Below, piece by piece: positions 53,350 through 63,303 of a stretch of DNA of 64,000 bases. Location: assembly GCA_964421595.1 (NCBI GenBank), contig CAYQXY010000007.1, positions 83,037 to 147,036 on the forward strand, read 5' to 3'. Within the stretch, counting starts at the first letter, position 1, and every line of letters starts with the position of its first letter. Origin of the DNA: PXAP01 sp964421595. GTDB lineage: Bacteria > Bacteroidota > Bacteroidia > Bacteroidales > PUMT01. A program made the position numbers and the translations under genes. Under the pieces are notes generated by a model. It ran no database searches and was not told the origin of the DNA. It saw nothing but the letters and a program-made list of their open reading frames with translations.

Positions 53350-56300
53350 ATGTATATGAAAAATGAACCTTACCAGGATATAACTTTTCAGGGAATTAAT
53401 GTCCTGAAGTTTATGCCTGTTATAAAATTGTGCATCGCAATAATGTTTTTTTCAGGTGTAAATGTTTACCCTGTAAATGCAAACCCAAAATTAGAAATAA
53501 ATGGGATAGCAGATAATTATGATGGATTGGCAGATTACCTTTCCGCGTCTTTAAATGATGTTGGCATCTTCTTGATTCAGGAAGTTATTGTTTCCGGACG
53601 AGTTACAGATTCCGAGACAGGTGAAGGTTTACCCGGTGTTAATGTCATTTTGGATGGTACAACCACCGGAACAACCACAGATATTGATGGTAACTATCAT
53701 ATAGAGGTACCATCAACTGCAACAAATCTCAGGTATTCATATATCGGATATGTTACTCAGGATGTTCCGGTTGAAAACAGAACCAGTATTGATGTCCAAC
53801 TCGTACCATCATTAAGGGAGCTGGAAGAAATAGTTGTGGTCGGTTATGGTACCCAGCGAAGGATTAACCTTACTGGTGCGGTTGATCAGGTTACCAGTGA
53901 GTCTCTTGAAGGGAGGAATGTAGGGAATATAACACAGGGATTGCAAGGGGTTATGCCCAATGTTAATATTCGCCCGCTCGACGGAAAACCTATAGAGTCA
54001 CCAACAATAAATATCAGGGGGGTCGGTTCCATTGGCCAGGGCGGGAATGCTCTGATACTGATTGATGGACTTGAAGGTGATCCCAGTATGCTTAACCCAA
54101 ATGATATTGAGACCATATCTGTTCTGAAGGATGCAGCTTCTGCAGCCATATACGGGGCAAGAGGAGTTTTTGGTGTAGTGCTCATTACTACCAGGGCACC
54201 AAAGAGTGATATTATTAGTGTTGAGTATTCTGCCAACTACGGTTTTAAGTCCCCGATAGTTTCTCCAAATTTTGATACAGATGGTTATCGTTTTGCCAAT
54301 ATGTTCAATGATATTTTTTTCGCACGGGATGGATTGTATCCAAGGCAGATTAATAAAACCCAGCTCTTTTCCCAGGAATACCTGGCTGAATTGAAAAGAA
54401 GATCTGAAAATCCAGATTTGCCCAAAACAGATCTTGATGAGCAGGGTCGTTATGTATATTATCATAATACGGACTGGTACGGTGAACTTTACAAGGATTC
54501 TTTCGGATCAACCGAACATAGCGTTTCAGTTTCCGGGGGAACTGATAAAACGCGTTTCATGGTTTCAGGAAGATATGCAGGTCAGGATGGATTATACAGA
54601 TACAGTTCAGATAATTATAATATGTATAACCTGAGAGCCAGAGGAAACATTGATGTATTTCCCTGGCTGCAGATTGAAAATAATTTTGATTACTCTGACA
54701 GGTTTTACTTCAATCCACTGAATGTTGGTGAAGGTTCAAGTCTGCAGAGGAATATAGCAGATGAGGGTCATCCAACTTCTCCATTGCTTAATCCAGATGG
54801 AACATTATCTTATGCAGCTGCCTACACTGTTGGAGATATGTACCTTGGCTATAACGGATCACACCTTGATCGTTCAGTAATAAGAAATACCACAGGCTTT
54901 AATTCCAGCTTTTTCGGAGATACATTCAGGGTACTTGGCAATTTCTCTTTCCAGAATACGAACTCTGACGAATTGAGAATCAGAACTCCTGTTCCTTACA
55001 GCCCGGCACCTGGAGTAACAGAATACGTAGGGACAAATAATAATGATATTCGAAATACAATGGACAGGACCAATTATTTAGCTGCAAACCTGTATACTGA
55101 ATATGAAGACTATTTTTCAGAAGTCCATTATGTTAAGGCCATGGTGGGATTCAATTATGAAGAATCATCATGGCAAAGGCATCGTTATTCCAGGAACGAA
55201 GTGCTATTCCCCACACTGAGGGATGTTAATCTCGCTGTAGGTGAAAATGTTCTGGCCTCCGGAGGTTTTAACAAATGGAGAATTGCCGGAGGTTTTTTCA
55301 GGTTGAATTACATTTTTAACGACAAGTATTTGCTGGAATTTAATGGACGATATGATGGTTCCTCGAAGTTCCCAACCGATGAAATGTATGCTTTCTTTCC
55401 ATCAGTATCTGCTGCATGGAGAATTTCTCAAGAAGCTTTCTGGCCGGTTTCCTATGAAATTATTTCCGATTTTAAGATCAGAGGTTCCTATGGAGCATTA
55501 GGTAATGCAAACATAAATCCATATATGTTTCACGAGCAATTCTCTCTGGGCACATCAATAATACTTGACGGTATACGTCCGAGCCTGACAAATATGCCCG
55601 CTGTTCTTCCAGATGGCCTGACATGGGAAACTTCGACAACACGAAATTTTGGAGTCGACCTTTCCATGATCAACAATAAGTTGCACTTTACGGGAGATGC
55701 TTATGTAAGACATACAACGGATATGTATACAATTGGTATGACCTTGCCTGCAACTTTTGGCACAAGCTCCCCCCGGGGTAATTATGCTGATATGGAAACC
55801 AGAGGTTGGGAGCTTATGTTGTCATGGCGTGATAATTTCAACGTTGCAGCGAAACCTTTCAGGTATAATGTCAGATTAAGTCTGTCAGACTGGGAGGCAG
55901 AAATACTAAGATATAATAATCCCGATAAATTTCTGAATGATTATTATGAAGGAATGAAAGTAGGTGAAGTATGGGGTTATGTTACCGAGGGATTTTTTAC
56001 TTCTGCAGAAGATGTGGCGAATCATGCTGATCAGCAATCTCAATTTGCTCCTAGAATAGGTATCTACCAACCAGGTGATATTAAATTCAAGGATCTGAAT
56101 GGTGATGGTGCAATTAATCCAGGCAGAAATACTGTAGATGACCCCGGTGACAGGCAGATTATCGGGAACTTAACACCCCGGTACACATTTGGTGTAAATC
56201 TGGGTGCATCATGGAATAATATAAGTTTTTCAGCATTTTTTCAGGGAGTTGGCAAACAAAACTGGTATCCACACCAGGAAGCGGCAAATTTTTGGGGACA

Positions 56301-56724
56301 ATACAACAGGCCCTATGGCGACATTCCAAAATGGCATCTGAATGATGGAATAATCTGGTCAGAAGATAATCCTAATTCTTTTTTACCCAGATATGTAACC
56401 AGAGGTGGCACAGGCGGACTATTAAGGCAAAGGCAGTCCAAATATTTGATGAATGCCGCATATATAAGGTTGAGGAATATTCAGCTTGGATATGATTTAC
56501 CTGCAACAATGATCTCAAGGGTAGGGATGAGTGCAGCCAGGATTTATGTTTCAGGCGAAAGTCTGTGGACATGGTCACCCCTTTACAAGTATGTAGAAAA
56601 CCAGATTGATGTTGAAAATGCCACTGCACCATCTGATCAGATGTACACAAGTGGTAATTCAGGGGACGGCTATAATTACCCTATGCTGAAAAGTGTAACT
56701 TTTGGTTTAAATGTCAGATTCTAA
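53350..56724 (+). CDS. SusC/RagA-family TonB-linked outer-membrane transporter (pair 3)
   Basis: 1124 residues, the longest of the three. A long N-region precedes the signal hydrophobic core (KFMPVIKLCIAIMFFSGV near residues 20-37), and an extra stretch of about 40 residues separates it from the carboxypeptidase-regulatory-like domain (IVSGRVTDSETGEGLPGVNV near 80). Plug opening EEIVVVGYGTQRRINLTGAVD near 160, YGARGVFGVVLITTRAP near 270, then the barrel ending in FGLNVRF. The extra N-terminal stretch is too short for a full STN signalling domain. The start is ATG 53350, or ATG 53356. The SusD partner begins 19 bases after the stop codon. Confidence 0.94.
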   Translation: MYMKNEPYQDITFQGINVLKFMPVIKLCIAIMFFSGVNVYPVNANPKLEINGIADNYDGLADYLSASLNDVGIFLIQEVIVSGRVTDSETGEGLPGVNVILDGTTTGTTTDIDGNYHIEVPSTATNLRYSYIGYVTQDVPVENRTSIDVQLVPSLRELEEIVVVGYGTQRRINLTGAVDQVTSESLEGRNVGNITQGLQGVMPNVNIRPLDGKPIESPTINIRGVGSIGQGGNALILIDGLEGDPSMLNPNDIETISVLKDAASAAIYGARGVFGVVLITTRAPKSDIISVEYSANYGFKSPIVSPNFDTDGYRFANMFNDIFFARDGLYPRQINKTQLFSQEYLAELKRRSENPDLPKTDLDEQGRYVYYHNTDWYGELYKDSFGSTEHSVSVSGGTDKTRFMVSGRYAGQDGLYRYSSDNYNMYNLRARGNIDVFPWLQIENNFDYSDRFYFNPLNVGEGSSLQRNIADEGHPTSPLLNPDGTLSYAAAYTVGDMYLGYNGSHLDRSVIRNTTGFNSSFFGDTFRVLGNFSFQNTNSDELRIRTPVPYSPAPGVTEYVGTNNNDIRNTMDRTNYLAANLYTEYEDYFSEVHYVKAMVGFNYEESSWQRHRYSRNEVLFPTLRDVNLAVGENVLASGGFNKWRIAGGFFRLNYIFNDKYLLEFNGRYDGSSKFPTDEMYAFFPSVSAAWRISQEAFWPVSYEIISDFKIRGSYGALGNANINPYMFHEQFSLGTSIILDGIRPSLTNMPAVLPDGLTWETSTTRNFGVDLSMINNKLHFTGDAYVRHTTDMYTIGMTLPATFGTSSPRGNYADMETRGWELMLSWRDNFNVAAKPFRYNVRLSLSDWEAEILRYNNPDKFLNDYYEGMKVGEVWGYVTEGFFTSAEDVANHADQQSQFAPRIGIYQPGDIKFKDLNGDGAINPGRNTVDDPGDRQIIGNLTPRYTFGVNLGASWNNISFSAFFQGVGKQNWYPHQEAANFWGQYNRPYGDIPKWHLNDGIIWSEDNPNSFLPRYVTRGGTGGLLRQRQSKYLMNAAYIRLRNIQLGYDLPATMISRVGMSAARIYVSGESLWTWSPLYKYVENQIDVENATAPSDQMYTSGNSGDGYNYPMLKSVTFGLNVRF

Positions 56725-56743
56725 AAATAAAACAATAAAGATT

Positions 56744-58510
56744 ATGAAAAATCAATATATATGGTTTGTGCTTATGTCCCTCTTCATTGTCACATCATGC
56801 GACCTTGAAGAGAGTCCGGTAGCTACCACTTCAAAACAAGAAGTATTTGGAACAGAAACCGGTTTGAGACTTTATTCAAACTCTTTTTACAACTATTTGC
56901 CAAGTGGTAATAATATTGTAACTGAAGATTATCTTTCAGATATAAATGCGCGGGACAGCAGACATATTTTTCTTACAGAAGGCGCATTCGGACCTACATC
57001 TACCACTGCTGGATGGAACTGGGGGGAGTTAAGGAATATCAATTATTTTCTTTCAAATAACAACTTTCCGGAAGTAGATGTATCAGTCAGGAACCATTTC
57101 AATGGTGTTGCCAGATTTTGGAGGGCCTGGTTTTATTTTGATAAGGTAGTTAGATTTGGAGATGTTCCCTGGATCAATGAACCTCTGGATGTAGCTGACC
57201 CGAAATTGTATGGTGACCGCGATCCAAGGGCACTCGTAATGGATTCCGTGCTTGCCGATCTGAATTATGCTATAGATAATATCACTACATCGGATAATTC
57301 CCGGACAAGGGTAACCAGAAATGTAGCCCTTGCTTTAAAATCGAGAATATGCCTTGTTGAAGCATCTTACCGAAAGTATCATCCTGAACTCGGACTTGCA
57401 AACACAGCCAATGCCTGGTTCGCCGAAGCTGCTAATGCTGCGAAAGTCTTAATGGATGAAGGAAGTTTTAGTTTATACACAGGGGCTGGGCCTGAAATGT
57501 CTTACAGGCAGTTATTTATAAGTCCTGCGCCAGTGTCATCAGAGATAATTTTCGGCCGGTCTTTTGATGTAAATTATAACCTGAATCATGGAGCCAACTG
57601 GCACTTTCACAGTTCTACTTACGGTGTTCAGTTAAGTCCGGTCAGGACCTTTATTAATACTTACCTGAACCTTGATGGTACACCTTTTACAGAGCTGGCA
57701 GGGTTTGAAACTATGACCTTTGCCGAAGAAGTAAAGTACAGGGATCTGAGGCTTCAGCAAAGTATAATGATGGGTGATTATACCAGAATAGCTGCCGGAC
57801 GGGAAATAGCCAGTCCCCCAAACTTTGGGTACACGCTTACGGGATACCACCCAATAAAGTGGTCGCTTGATGATGTGTATTATGATGGTGATACCAGAAA
57901 TGATAATTTTATTTCAATACTTCGGTTTGGTGAGGTTTTGCTTAATTATGCGGAAGCAAAGGCAGAACTTGGAACCCTTACTGATGCCGATTGGGCCGTC
58001 ACGATAGGTCTTTTAAGATCAAGAGCTGGTATTACAGGTGGTCTGAATGCTAAGCCGACAATTGTCGATACATACCTGCAGCAAACATTTTTTCCCTCCA
58101 TTTCTGATCCTGTAATACTCGAAGTCCGCAGGGAGAGAAGTATTGAACTATATCTTGAGGTATCAAGATTTACAGATATTCGAAGATGGAGACGTGGAGA
58201 ACTTATGGAAATGAGGTATAATGGAATATATGTGCCGGAAGTTAATCAATATATGGATTTGAATGAAGATGGTATTCCTGATGTTTACTTTTTTTATGGT
58301 GATCCTCCACCTGCAGAATCAAGAATTGCAGGAGTCCATTACCTTGATGTCAATCCCGGTGGGAACCGCTGGTTGTCGGATGATACTTCCGGTGAATTAA
58401 TATGGCTGGATTCCCAACCCCGAAAATGGGATGACAAAATGTATTTGTATCCTATACCTGAGGCACACCGGATTGTTAATCCTAATCTTGGACAAAATCC
58501 GGGTTGGTAG
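56744..58510 (+). CDS. SusD/RagB-family nutrient-binding lipoprotein (pair 3)
   Basis: About 588 residues from ATG 56744; the frame is open 33 bases into SusC 3, but this ATG starts the signal MKNQYIWFVLMSLFIVTSC with lipidated Cys at 19. SusD features: VARFWRAWFYFDKVVRFGDVPWI near residue 122, FGEVLLNYAEAKAELG near 392, RRERSIELYLEVSRFTDIRRWRRGEL near 461, and the ending HRIVNPNLGQNPGW. Longer than the others because of an insertion before the C-terminus (about 490-560). It works with SusC 3 in glycan capture. A hairpin lies 12 bases after the stop codon. Confidence 0.95.
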   Translation: MKNQYIWFVLMSLFIVTSCDLEESPVATTSKQEVFGTETGLRLYSNSFYNYLPSGNNIVTEDYLSDINARDSRHIFLTEGAFGPTSTTAGWNWGELRNINYFLSNNNFPEVDVSVRNHFNGVARFWRAWFYFDKVVRFGDVPWINEPLDVADPKLYGDRDPRALVMDSVLADLNYAIDNITTSDNSRTRVTRNVALALKSRICLVEASYRKYHPELGLANTANAWFAEAANAAKVLMDEGSFSLYTGAGPEMSYRQLFISPAPVSSEIIFGRSFDVNYNLNHGANWHFHSSTYGVQLSPVRTFINTYLNLDGTPFTELAGFETMTFAEEVKYRDLRLQQSIMMGDYTRIAAGREIASPPNFGYTLTGYHPIKWSLDDVYYDGDTRNDNFISILRFGEVLLNYAEAKAELGTLTDADWAVTIGLLRSRAGITGGLNAKPTIVDTYLQQTFFPSISDPVILEVRRERSIELYLEVSRFTDIRRWRRGELMEMRYNGIYVPEVNQYMDLNEDGIPDVYFFYGDPPPAESRIAGVHYLDVNPGGNRWLSDDTSGELIWLDSQPRKWDDKMYLYPIPEAHRIVNPNLGQNPGW

Positions 58511-58522
58511 TATCTGAAAAGT

Positions 58523-58550
58523 CAGCCGGGTAATTTTACCCGGCTGGCTC
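58523..58550 (+). terminator. Terminator-like hairpin after SusCD pair 3
   Basis: CAGCCGGGTAA and TTACCCGGCTG form a strong stem with a tight loop, followed by GCTCTTAAA. The T-tract is weak. Confidence 0.7.
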
Positions 58551-58668
58551 TTAAATGCAATGATAAGTTAAGTAAAATCTTTATTTTTATAATTTAAAAC
58601 AGGATTTCTCATTTGCCAGACCAACCAGTATTGAGACAAATGATTAAAAAACTTAATAATCTCAGAAA

Positions 58669-59565
58669 ATGGCTAAAATAGTTTACAAAACTTTGATGAT
58701 CTTTCTTCTTATCTTTTTAATGGGATTTGATAATATGAATGAGGAACTGCACGTAGTAACCTTCAATATAAGGTACGCAAGTCCCGGAGACGGAATAAAT
58801 ATCTGGGAGAAAAGGGTGCCTGTTGTGAAGAGATATTTAAATGAGGAAATGCCCGACATTGTTGGAATGCAAGAAGTTGTGCATAGCCAGTTGCTTGATC
58901 TTCAGGAGATGATGCCCGGATACTCTTATGTTGGCACCGGAAGGGACGATGGGAAACAGGGTGGTGAATATTCACCGATCTTTTTCAGGAATGATAAATT
59001 TGATCTAATTGAACATTCTCAATTCTGGTTATCCGATACTCCCGATGTTCCCGGCAGTGTTGGCTGGGATGCTGCAATTACCCGGGTTGTGGCGTGGGCT
59101 AAACTCAAGCATAAACCAACAGGCAAGGAACTCTATTGCTTTAATACTCACTTTGATCACCGTGGTGTGGAAGCCCGCCAGAGAAGTGCTGATCTTATGT
59201 CTCAAAAAATCACAGAAATTGCCGGTGATTCGCCGGTAATTGCTACCGGAGACTTTAATATAAGACGGAGCCATCCCTCCCTGGGTAATGCTTTGTATTA
59301 TAATCTGATTGGAACTTTTAAAGATTATAACTCATTATTGAATACTGAATATATTTCAAATACTCCTGTAACAACAGGAGGAATTACCAGTACCGGGTTC
59401 AGGCCAGACTGGAAAGAGGCTGAACCAGGTTATGCAATTGACTATATTTTTGTTAATGATTATTTTGAAGTTGAATCCTATCGTGTTGACAGGGTAATGG
59501 AAGGTGATGTTTTCATTTCTGATCACTGGCCGGTAGTGTCTGTGGTAAGTTTTTCAGATAATTAA
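58669..59565 (+). CDS. Endonuclease/exonuclease/phosphatase (EEP) family protein
   Basis: 298 residues with an N-terminal hydrophobic segment (residues 5-19) that could be a signal or anchor; no lipobox. EEP motifs in order: LHVVTFNIRYAS near 25-36, DIVGMQEVV near 64-72 (catalytic Glu), FNTHFDHRG near 162, ATGDFNIRRSHPS near 194, and ISDHWPVVSV near the end. These form the metal-dependent phosphodiesterase active site shared by nucleases, sphingomyelinases and inositol phosphatases. Bacteroidota members in glycan loci are thought to hydrolyse exposed phosphates or phosphodiesters; substrate unknown. It is 158 bases downstream of SusCD pair 3, with a hairpin between. Confidence 0.88.
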   Translation: MAKIVYKTLMIFLLIFLMGFDNMNEELHVVTFNIRYASPGDGINIWEKRVPVVKRYLNEEMPDIVGMQEVVHSQLLDLQEMMPGYSYVGTGRDDGKQGGEYSPIFFRNDKFDLIEHSQFWLSDTPDVPGSVGWDAAITRVVAWAKLKHKPTGKELYCFNTHFDHRGVEARQRSADLMSQKITEIAGDSPVIATGDFNIRRSHPSLGNALYYNLIGTFKDYNSLLNTEYISNTPVTTGGITSTGFRPDWKEAEPGYAIDYIFVNDYFEVESYRVDRVMEGDVFISDHWPVVSVVSFSDN

Positions 59566-59720
59566 CTTTTATATTTTATCAAAACCTCTTTTCATTTGTT
59601 TGATAATAATTAAATCATATACTTATGAATTGCTTGAAATTACACAGGCGATCTATACATACCAATTAAGGATACCCTTATAATATAGGAGATATTATAT
59701 ATATCCCCGGCACTATAATT

Positions 59721-59760
59721 ATATCGGGAGCATTGCGTCAGGCACAGCTCCCGATATTTT
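59721..59760 (+). terminator. Terminator after the EEP gene
   Basis: ATATCGGGAGC and GCTCCCGATAT form an eleven-base perfect stem with a 15-base loop, followed by Ts. It lies 155 bases after the EEP stop codon. Confidence 0.85.
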
Positions 59761-59833
59761 GACATACTCTTTGAGCGTTGATGACTGTTGGTTTTTGTTT
59801 GTATATATAAATTTCAGGTTAAAAATCTACCAT

Positions 59834-61123
59834 ATGATAATTCAGATTTATTTGTTTGCCAGATTAGTAAATAAAGGATTCTATTTAACAGTTGCATTGA
59901 TTTTATCTTTTTGCTGTGACTTACATGCGCAGGAATCAGGGACAGTTAATGGCAGGCTCAATGTCTTTATTGATGAGGAAAGATTTATTGATACTGATTA
60001 TATCAGGCAGGAAATTCCAATTGTTACCTATGTAAGAGAGCGGGAACAGGCTGATGTCCATTTGATTATTTCACGTCATCAGTCCGGCTCGACCGGCGTA
60101 ACCTACAATGTTTCATTTATCGGCTATGGCCAATACAAGAACATGAACTATCAGCTCAATTACTGGGCTCCGTCATCAAATACATCTGACGATACACGGC
60201 GGGGATACACCAGTCTTATAAAAAACGGACTTGCCCCTTTTATTTCGGCTGCAAGCAGCTCCCAGATGATAAATATAACATATAATGCAGTGCCTGAGGT
60301 ATCTGTTTTAAATGATTCTGATGAAAGAGACCCATGGAATCATTGGGTTTTTGAAATATATGCAGGTGGTGAATATGAACGGGAGGATACCAGAAATTCC
60401 AGCCATATAAGATACGGCGTCTTTGCAGACAGGATAACCAGGGAATCCCGTACCAGGCTTCGTCCTTATGGAAATTACTACGAAAGAAACTTTAAGACAG
60501 GTGAAGGCTGGGTTAATTCCAGTCGTACAAGGGGAGGCTTTGACAGCTATCACGTAGTTAGTATATCAGATCACTGGTCAGTAGGGGGATTTGGTGATAT
60601 ATTTATAAGTACATTTGATAATATGAAATTTAGTGCAGAATTATCTCCTGCTCTTGAGTACAGTTTATACCCGTATGAAGAGGCAACAAGGCGTTCAATA
60701 ACCATTGCCTGGCGAGCAGGGATTGGATATTACAACTACGTTGAAGAGACAGTATTTGATAAAACAGAGGAATTCCTGTTTGGTCAGGCGCTTGTGGCTT
60801 CGGCAAATTTTCGTCAACCCTGGGGAGATATAAGGTCAGGCATTATTGGATTTCATCATTTTCATGATTTCCGATCTAATAGTATTGAAATGTTTGCCCG
60901 GTTAAATCTAAGGATTGTGCAGGGATTGTCATTAAACGTGAATACCCGTTTTGATCTTATTAATGACCAGGTTGCCATACCAAAGTCCGACCTTTCTCTT
61001 GAAGAGATACTGCTTGAACAACGTCGCAGGGCCACCTCTTCCAGGCTGGGACTTGAAATTGGCCTTTCATATACCTTCGGTTCAAGAATTACAGGAGTAT
61101 TTAATCCCCGGCTTAATATGTAA
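59834..61123 (+). CDS. Exported protein of unknown function, probable outer-membrane beta-barrel
   Basis: About 429 residues from ATG 59834; the frame is open 75 bases further 5' but this ATG precedes a clear signal peptide ending LHAQE. A small N-terminal domain (about 25-150) carries VFIDEERFIDTDYIRQEIPIVTYVREREQADVHLII in pieces, a pattern I have seen in uncharacterised Bacteroidota proteins. The rest alternates polar and aromatic residues (EIYAGGEYERED, HIRYGVFADRITRESR, GLSYTFGSRI) as expected for a membrane beta-barrel of 12 or more strands. It ends GVFNPRLNM and not in an aromatic residue. No function can be assigned. It is isolated between the EEP terminator and a long intergenic region. 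Confidence 0.65.
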   Translation: MIIQIYLFARLVNKGFYLTVALILSFCCDLHAQESGTVNGRLNVFIDEERFIDTDYIRQEIPIVTYVREREQADVHLIISRHQSGSTGVTYNVSFIGYGQYKNMNYQLNYWAPSSNTSDDTRRGYTSLIKNGLAPFISAASSSQMINITYNAVPEVSVLNDSDERDPWNHWVFEIYAGGEYEREDTRNSSHIRYGVFADRITRESRTRLRPYGNYYERNFKTGEGWVNSSRTRGGFDSYHVVSISDHWSVGGFGDIFISTFDNMKFSAELSPALEYSLYPYEEATRRSITIAWRAGIGYYNYVEETVFDKTEEFLFGQALVASANFRQPWGDIRSGIIGFHHFHDFRSNSIEMFARLNLRIVQGLSLNVNTRFDLINDQVAIPKSDLSLEEILLEQRRRATSSRLGLEIGLSYTFGSRITGVFNPRLNM

Positions 61124-61577
61124 AATCAGCAAAATAGACGAGATTAAAATAAGCAATTTCACTGAATGTTTTTTACTATCCTTGCTTTCACAAATTTTTT
61201 AAATTAAGCGCTTAACACGTGAGCAATGATCTGTCAATAAATATTATATTCTTATTTGGCAACAAACAACCTTTCACTCCGCTATTCTGTTAATTGAAGG
61301 GCCCTGATTACTGTGACCCTGTTATTTATATTTAGTAATTATCTTGTAATATTATATTTGCTGGTTAATTAGCTGCCAGTTATATTTGCCTTACGGCGGA
61401 AAGATTTTGCAATTGGTCACTTGCACTTTTATCTGGCTGGAATGGATCTGTTTATGATAATACTTTCCCCTATTTCTCTAAGTATTCATGACGGATACGA
61501 GGCGCTTATTTACCTTTTCCGGCAGAATGTTAGCGGTTTTAGACAGTTTCCGGCTCATCTTCCTAAATTCTCTTATC
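61124..61577. other. Intergenic region before the sialidase-like gene
   Basis: 454 bases without a credible gene. A TATATTTG box (61353-61360) with a TTTA about 18 bases upstream may be the promoter. No terminator for the beta-barrel gene was recognised. Confidence 0.5.
61353..61360 (+). promoter_or_regulatory. Possible -7 box of the sialidase-like gene
   Basis: TATATTTG matches TAnnTTTG; TTTA at 61331-61334 weakly fits the -33 element. It would give a leader of about 210 bases. Confidence 0.3.
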
Positions 61578-62954
61578 ATGATCAAAAAGATTTCAATTAA
61601 AGTACGGAAAAACATAACCTCCGGAAATAAAATCCCAGGAATGGGCCTTTTAGTATTCTTAACAATCATAAGTATTCCTGCAGGTTCATTTGCCCAGGAG
61701 AACCCCGGCCTTTCTGGCCCGATTTTTAAAACAACAACGATATTTCCCATTCAGGATGAACATGTACACGGGTCAACCATCGTAGAACTGCCAAATGGTG
61801 ATATGCTGGCGGGCTGGTTCCAGGGCAGCGGTGAACGGTGGGCAGATGATGTCCGGATCATGGGTTCACGCAAGAAAAAGGGGCAGCACGAATGGAGTGA
61901 TACCTTTATTTTGGCTGATATAAGGGATTTTCCGGATTGTAATCCTGTTCTGTTCATGGATGGTACAGGCCGTTTATGGCTGATGTGGATGACCATTATT
62001 GCCAACCAATGGGAAACTGCCCTTTTGAATTACAGGATCAGCAGCGATTTTTCCGATATGGCCGGAGCGCCTGAATGGGAGTGGCAGGAAAACCTTCTTC
62101 TTAAGCCGGGTGGTAAGACCGAACGTGGGATACAGCCCGACGATCCTTTTGTGGCATCGGTTCAGGAGCAACTTGATGATTATCTTGATTATATCAAATC
62201 GGATCCTGAAACAAGTATTTATACCGAAAGGTGGGAGGAACGGTCAGTGCATCTCCTTTCACTGGCAAAAGGAGAGAATATGATCCGTGCAGGAAGGGTT
62301 TATGATCTCGATGGATCAAGCGATCCCGCACAAACCGGATACCCGTATTTCCGCAGGATGGGCTGGCAAACAGGTAACAAGCCGTTAATAACAGAGTCGG
62401 GCAGACTGGTAGTCCCGTTGTATTCTGATGGTTTCAGCTTTTCGATCATGGCCTATACAGACGACTGGGGCAAGAACTGGAAATCGAGTACTCCACTTAT
62501 TGGCAGTGGTAATATTCAGCCGGCCATTGCTCAAGCCAGGTCGGGCGAGCTGGTTGCTTATATGCGTGACAATGGTTTCCCTCCCAAGCGGCTGCATATG
62601 AGTCGTTCGGCCGATAATGGAGAAACATGGTCAATGGTCAGGAATTCTGAAATACCGAATTCCGGCACACTATGTGATATTGTAACGCTTGATAACGGGA
62701 ACTGGGTATTGATCAATAATGATACTGAGACCGGACGTCACAGGCTTACTGTGTCTCTCTCAGAGGATGAGGGGAAATCATGGCCATGGGAAAGGAGCAT
62801 TGCCGATGATCCTGCAACCAGGTCACATTACCCTGCTATAATAGTCGGGTCGGACGGGTTGTTCCACGTTACATACAGCTATTTTCAGGAGGATAACATG
62901 AAAACCATCAAATATTCTGTTTTCAATGAGGAATGGCTGAGGGGTGGGAAATAA
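61578..62954 (+). CDS. Sialidase-like (BNR/Asp-box) beta-propeller protein, exported
   Basis: About 458 residues from ATG 61578; the frame is open 90 bases upstream, but this ATG gives a signal peptide (GMGLLVFLTIISIPAGSFAQ) with a basic N-region. The six-bladed propeller shows three Asp-box motifs (S/T-x-D-x-G-x-x-W): TDDWGKNW near residue 294, SADNGETW near 343 and SEDEGKSW near 395. Other features: DEHVHGSTIVELPNGDMLAGWFQGS near 58 and CNPVLFMDGTGRLWLMWMTI near 117. It fits the exo-alpha-sialidase-like family PF13088, many members of which act on other sugars; the sialidase Arg triad cannot be placed with certainty by eye. It probably acts in the periplasm or outside. Confidence 0.8.
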   Translation: MIKKISIKVRKNITSGNKIPGMGLLVFLTIISIPAGSFAQENPGLSGPIFKTTTIFPIQDEHVHGSTIVELPNGDMLAGWFQGSGERWADDVRIMGSRKKKGQHEWSDTFILADIRDFPDCNPVLFMDGTGRLWLMWMTIIANQWETALLNYRISSDFSDMAGAPEWEWQENLLLKPGGKTERGIQPDDPFVASVQEQLDDYLDYIKSDPETSIYTERWEERSVHLLSLAKGENMIRAGRVYDLDGSSDPAQTGYPYFRRMGWQTGNKPLITESGRLVVPLYSDGFSFSIMAYTDDWGKNWKSSTPLIGSGNIQPAIAQARSGELVAYMRDNGFPPKRLHMSRSADNGETWSMVRNSEIPNSGTLCDIVTLDNGNWVLINNDTETGRHRLTVSLSEDEGKSWPWERSIADDPATRSHYPAIIVGSDGLFHVTYSYFQEDNMKTIKYSVFNEEWLRGGK

Positions 62955-63303
62955 CTGGATCTGGCTGACATAACTGGAACAGGAAAACTATCAGGTTTTC
63001 TAATCTATACCGCGATCCCTTGCCTGCCTGTACTTAAATGAGAGATTGCGGTATAAACATTACATATTTGAATGGATTTTTTGTGAATACACTCAAACTT
63101 GCGTGACGGTATTTATAATTGGAGAAGGCCTTTAAGTTATTGTCGTCAGGTTAAAGTATTACCCTGGAGGTACTCTGGCAATTAATGATCAATAAATTCA
63201 AGGAATTTAAAACCAGGTGTTGTATTTTATAAAAATTTCCATGAAATTTAGATTGGGAAAAAATGATGATTTATCAACCCACTAAATATTTAATTACAAA
63301 GTC
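62955..63303. other. Intergenic region with an extended hairpin
   Basis: 349 bases without a gene. TATACCGCGATC (63006-63017) and GATTGCGGTATA (63044-63055) form a 12-base stem with one G-T pair and a 26-base loop, 52 bases after the sialidase-like stop. No T-tract follows. No clear promoter box was found for the next gene. Confidence 0.5.
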
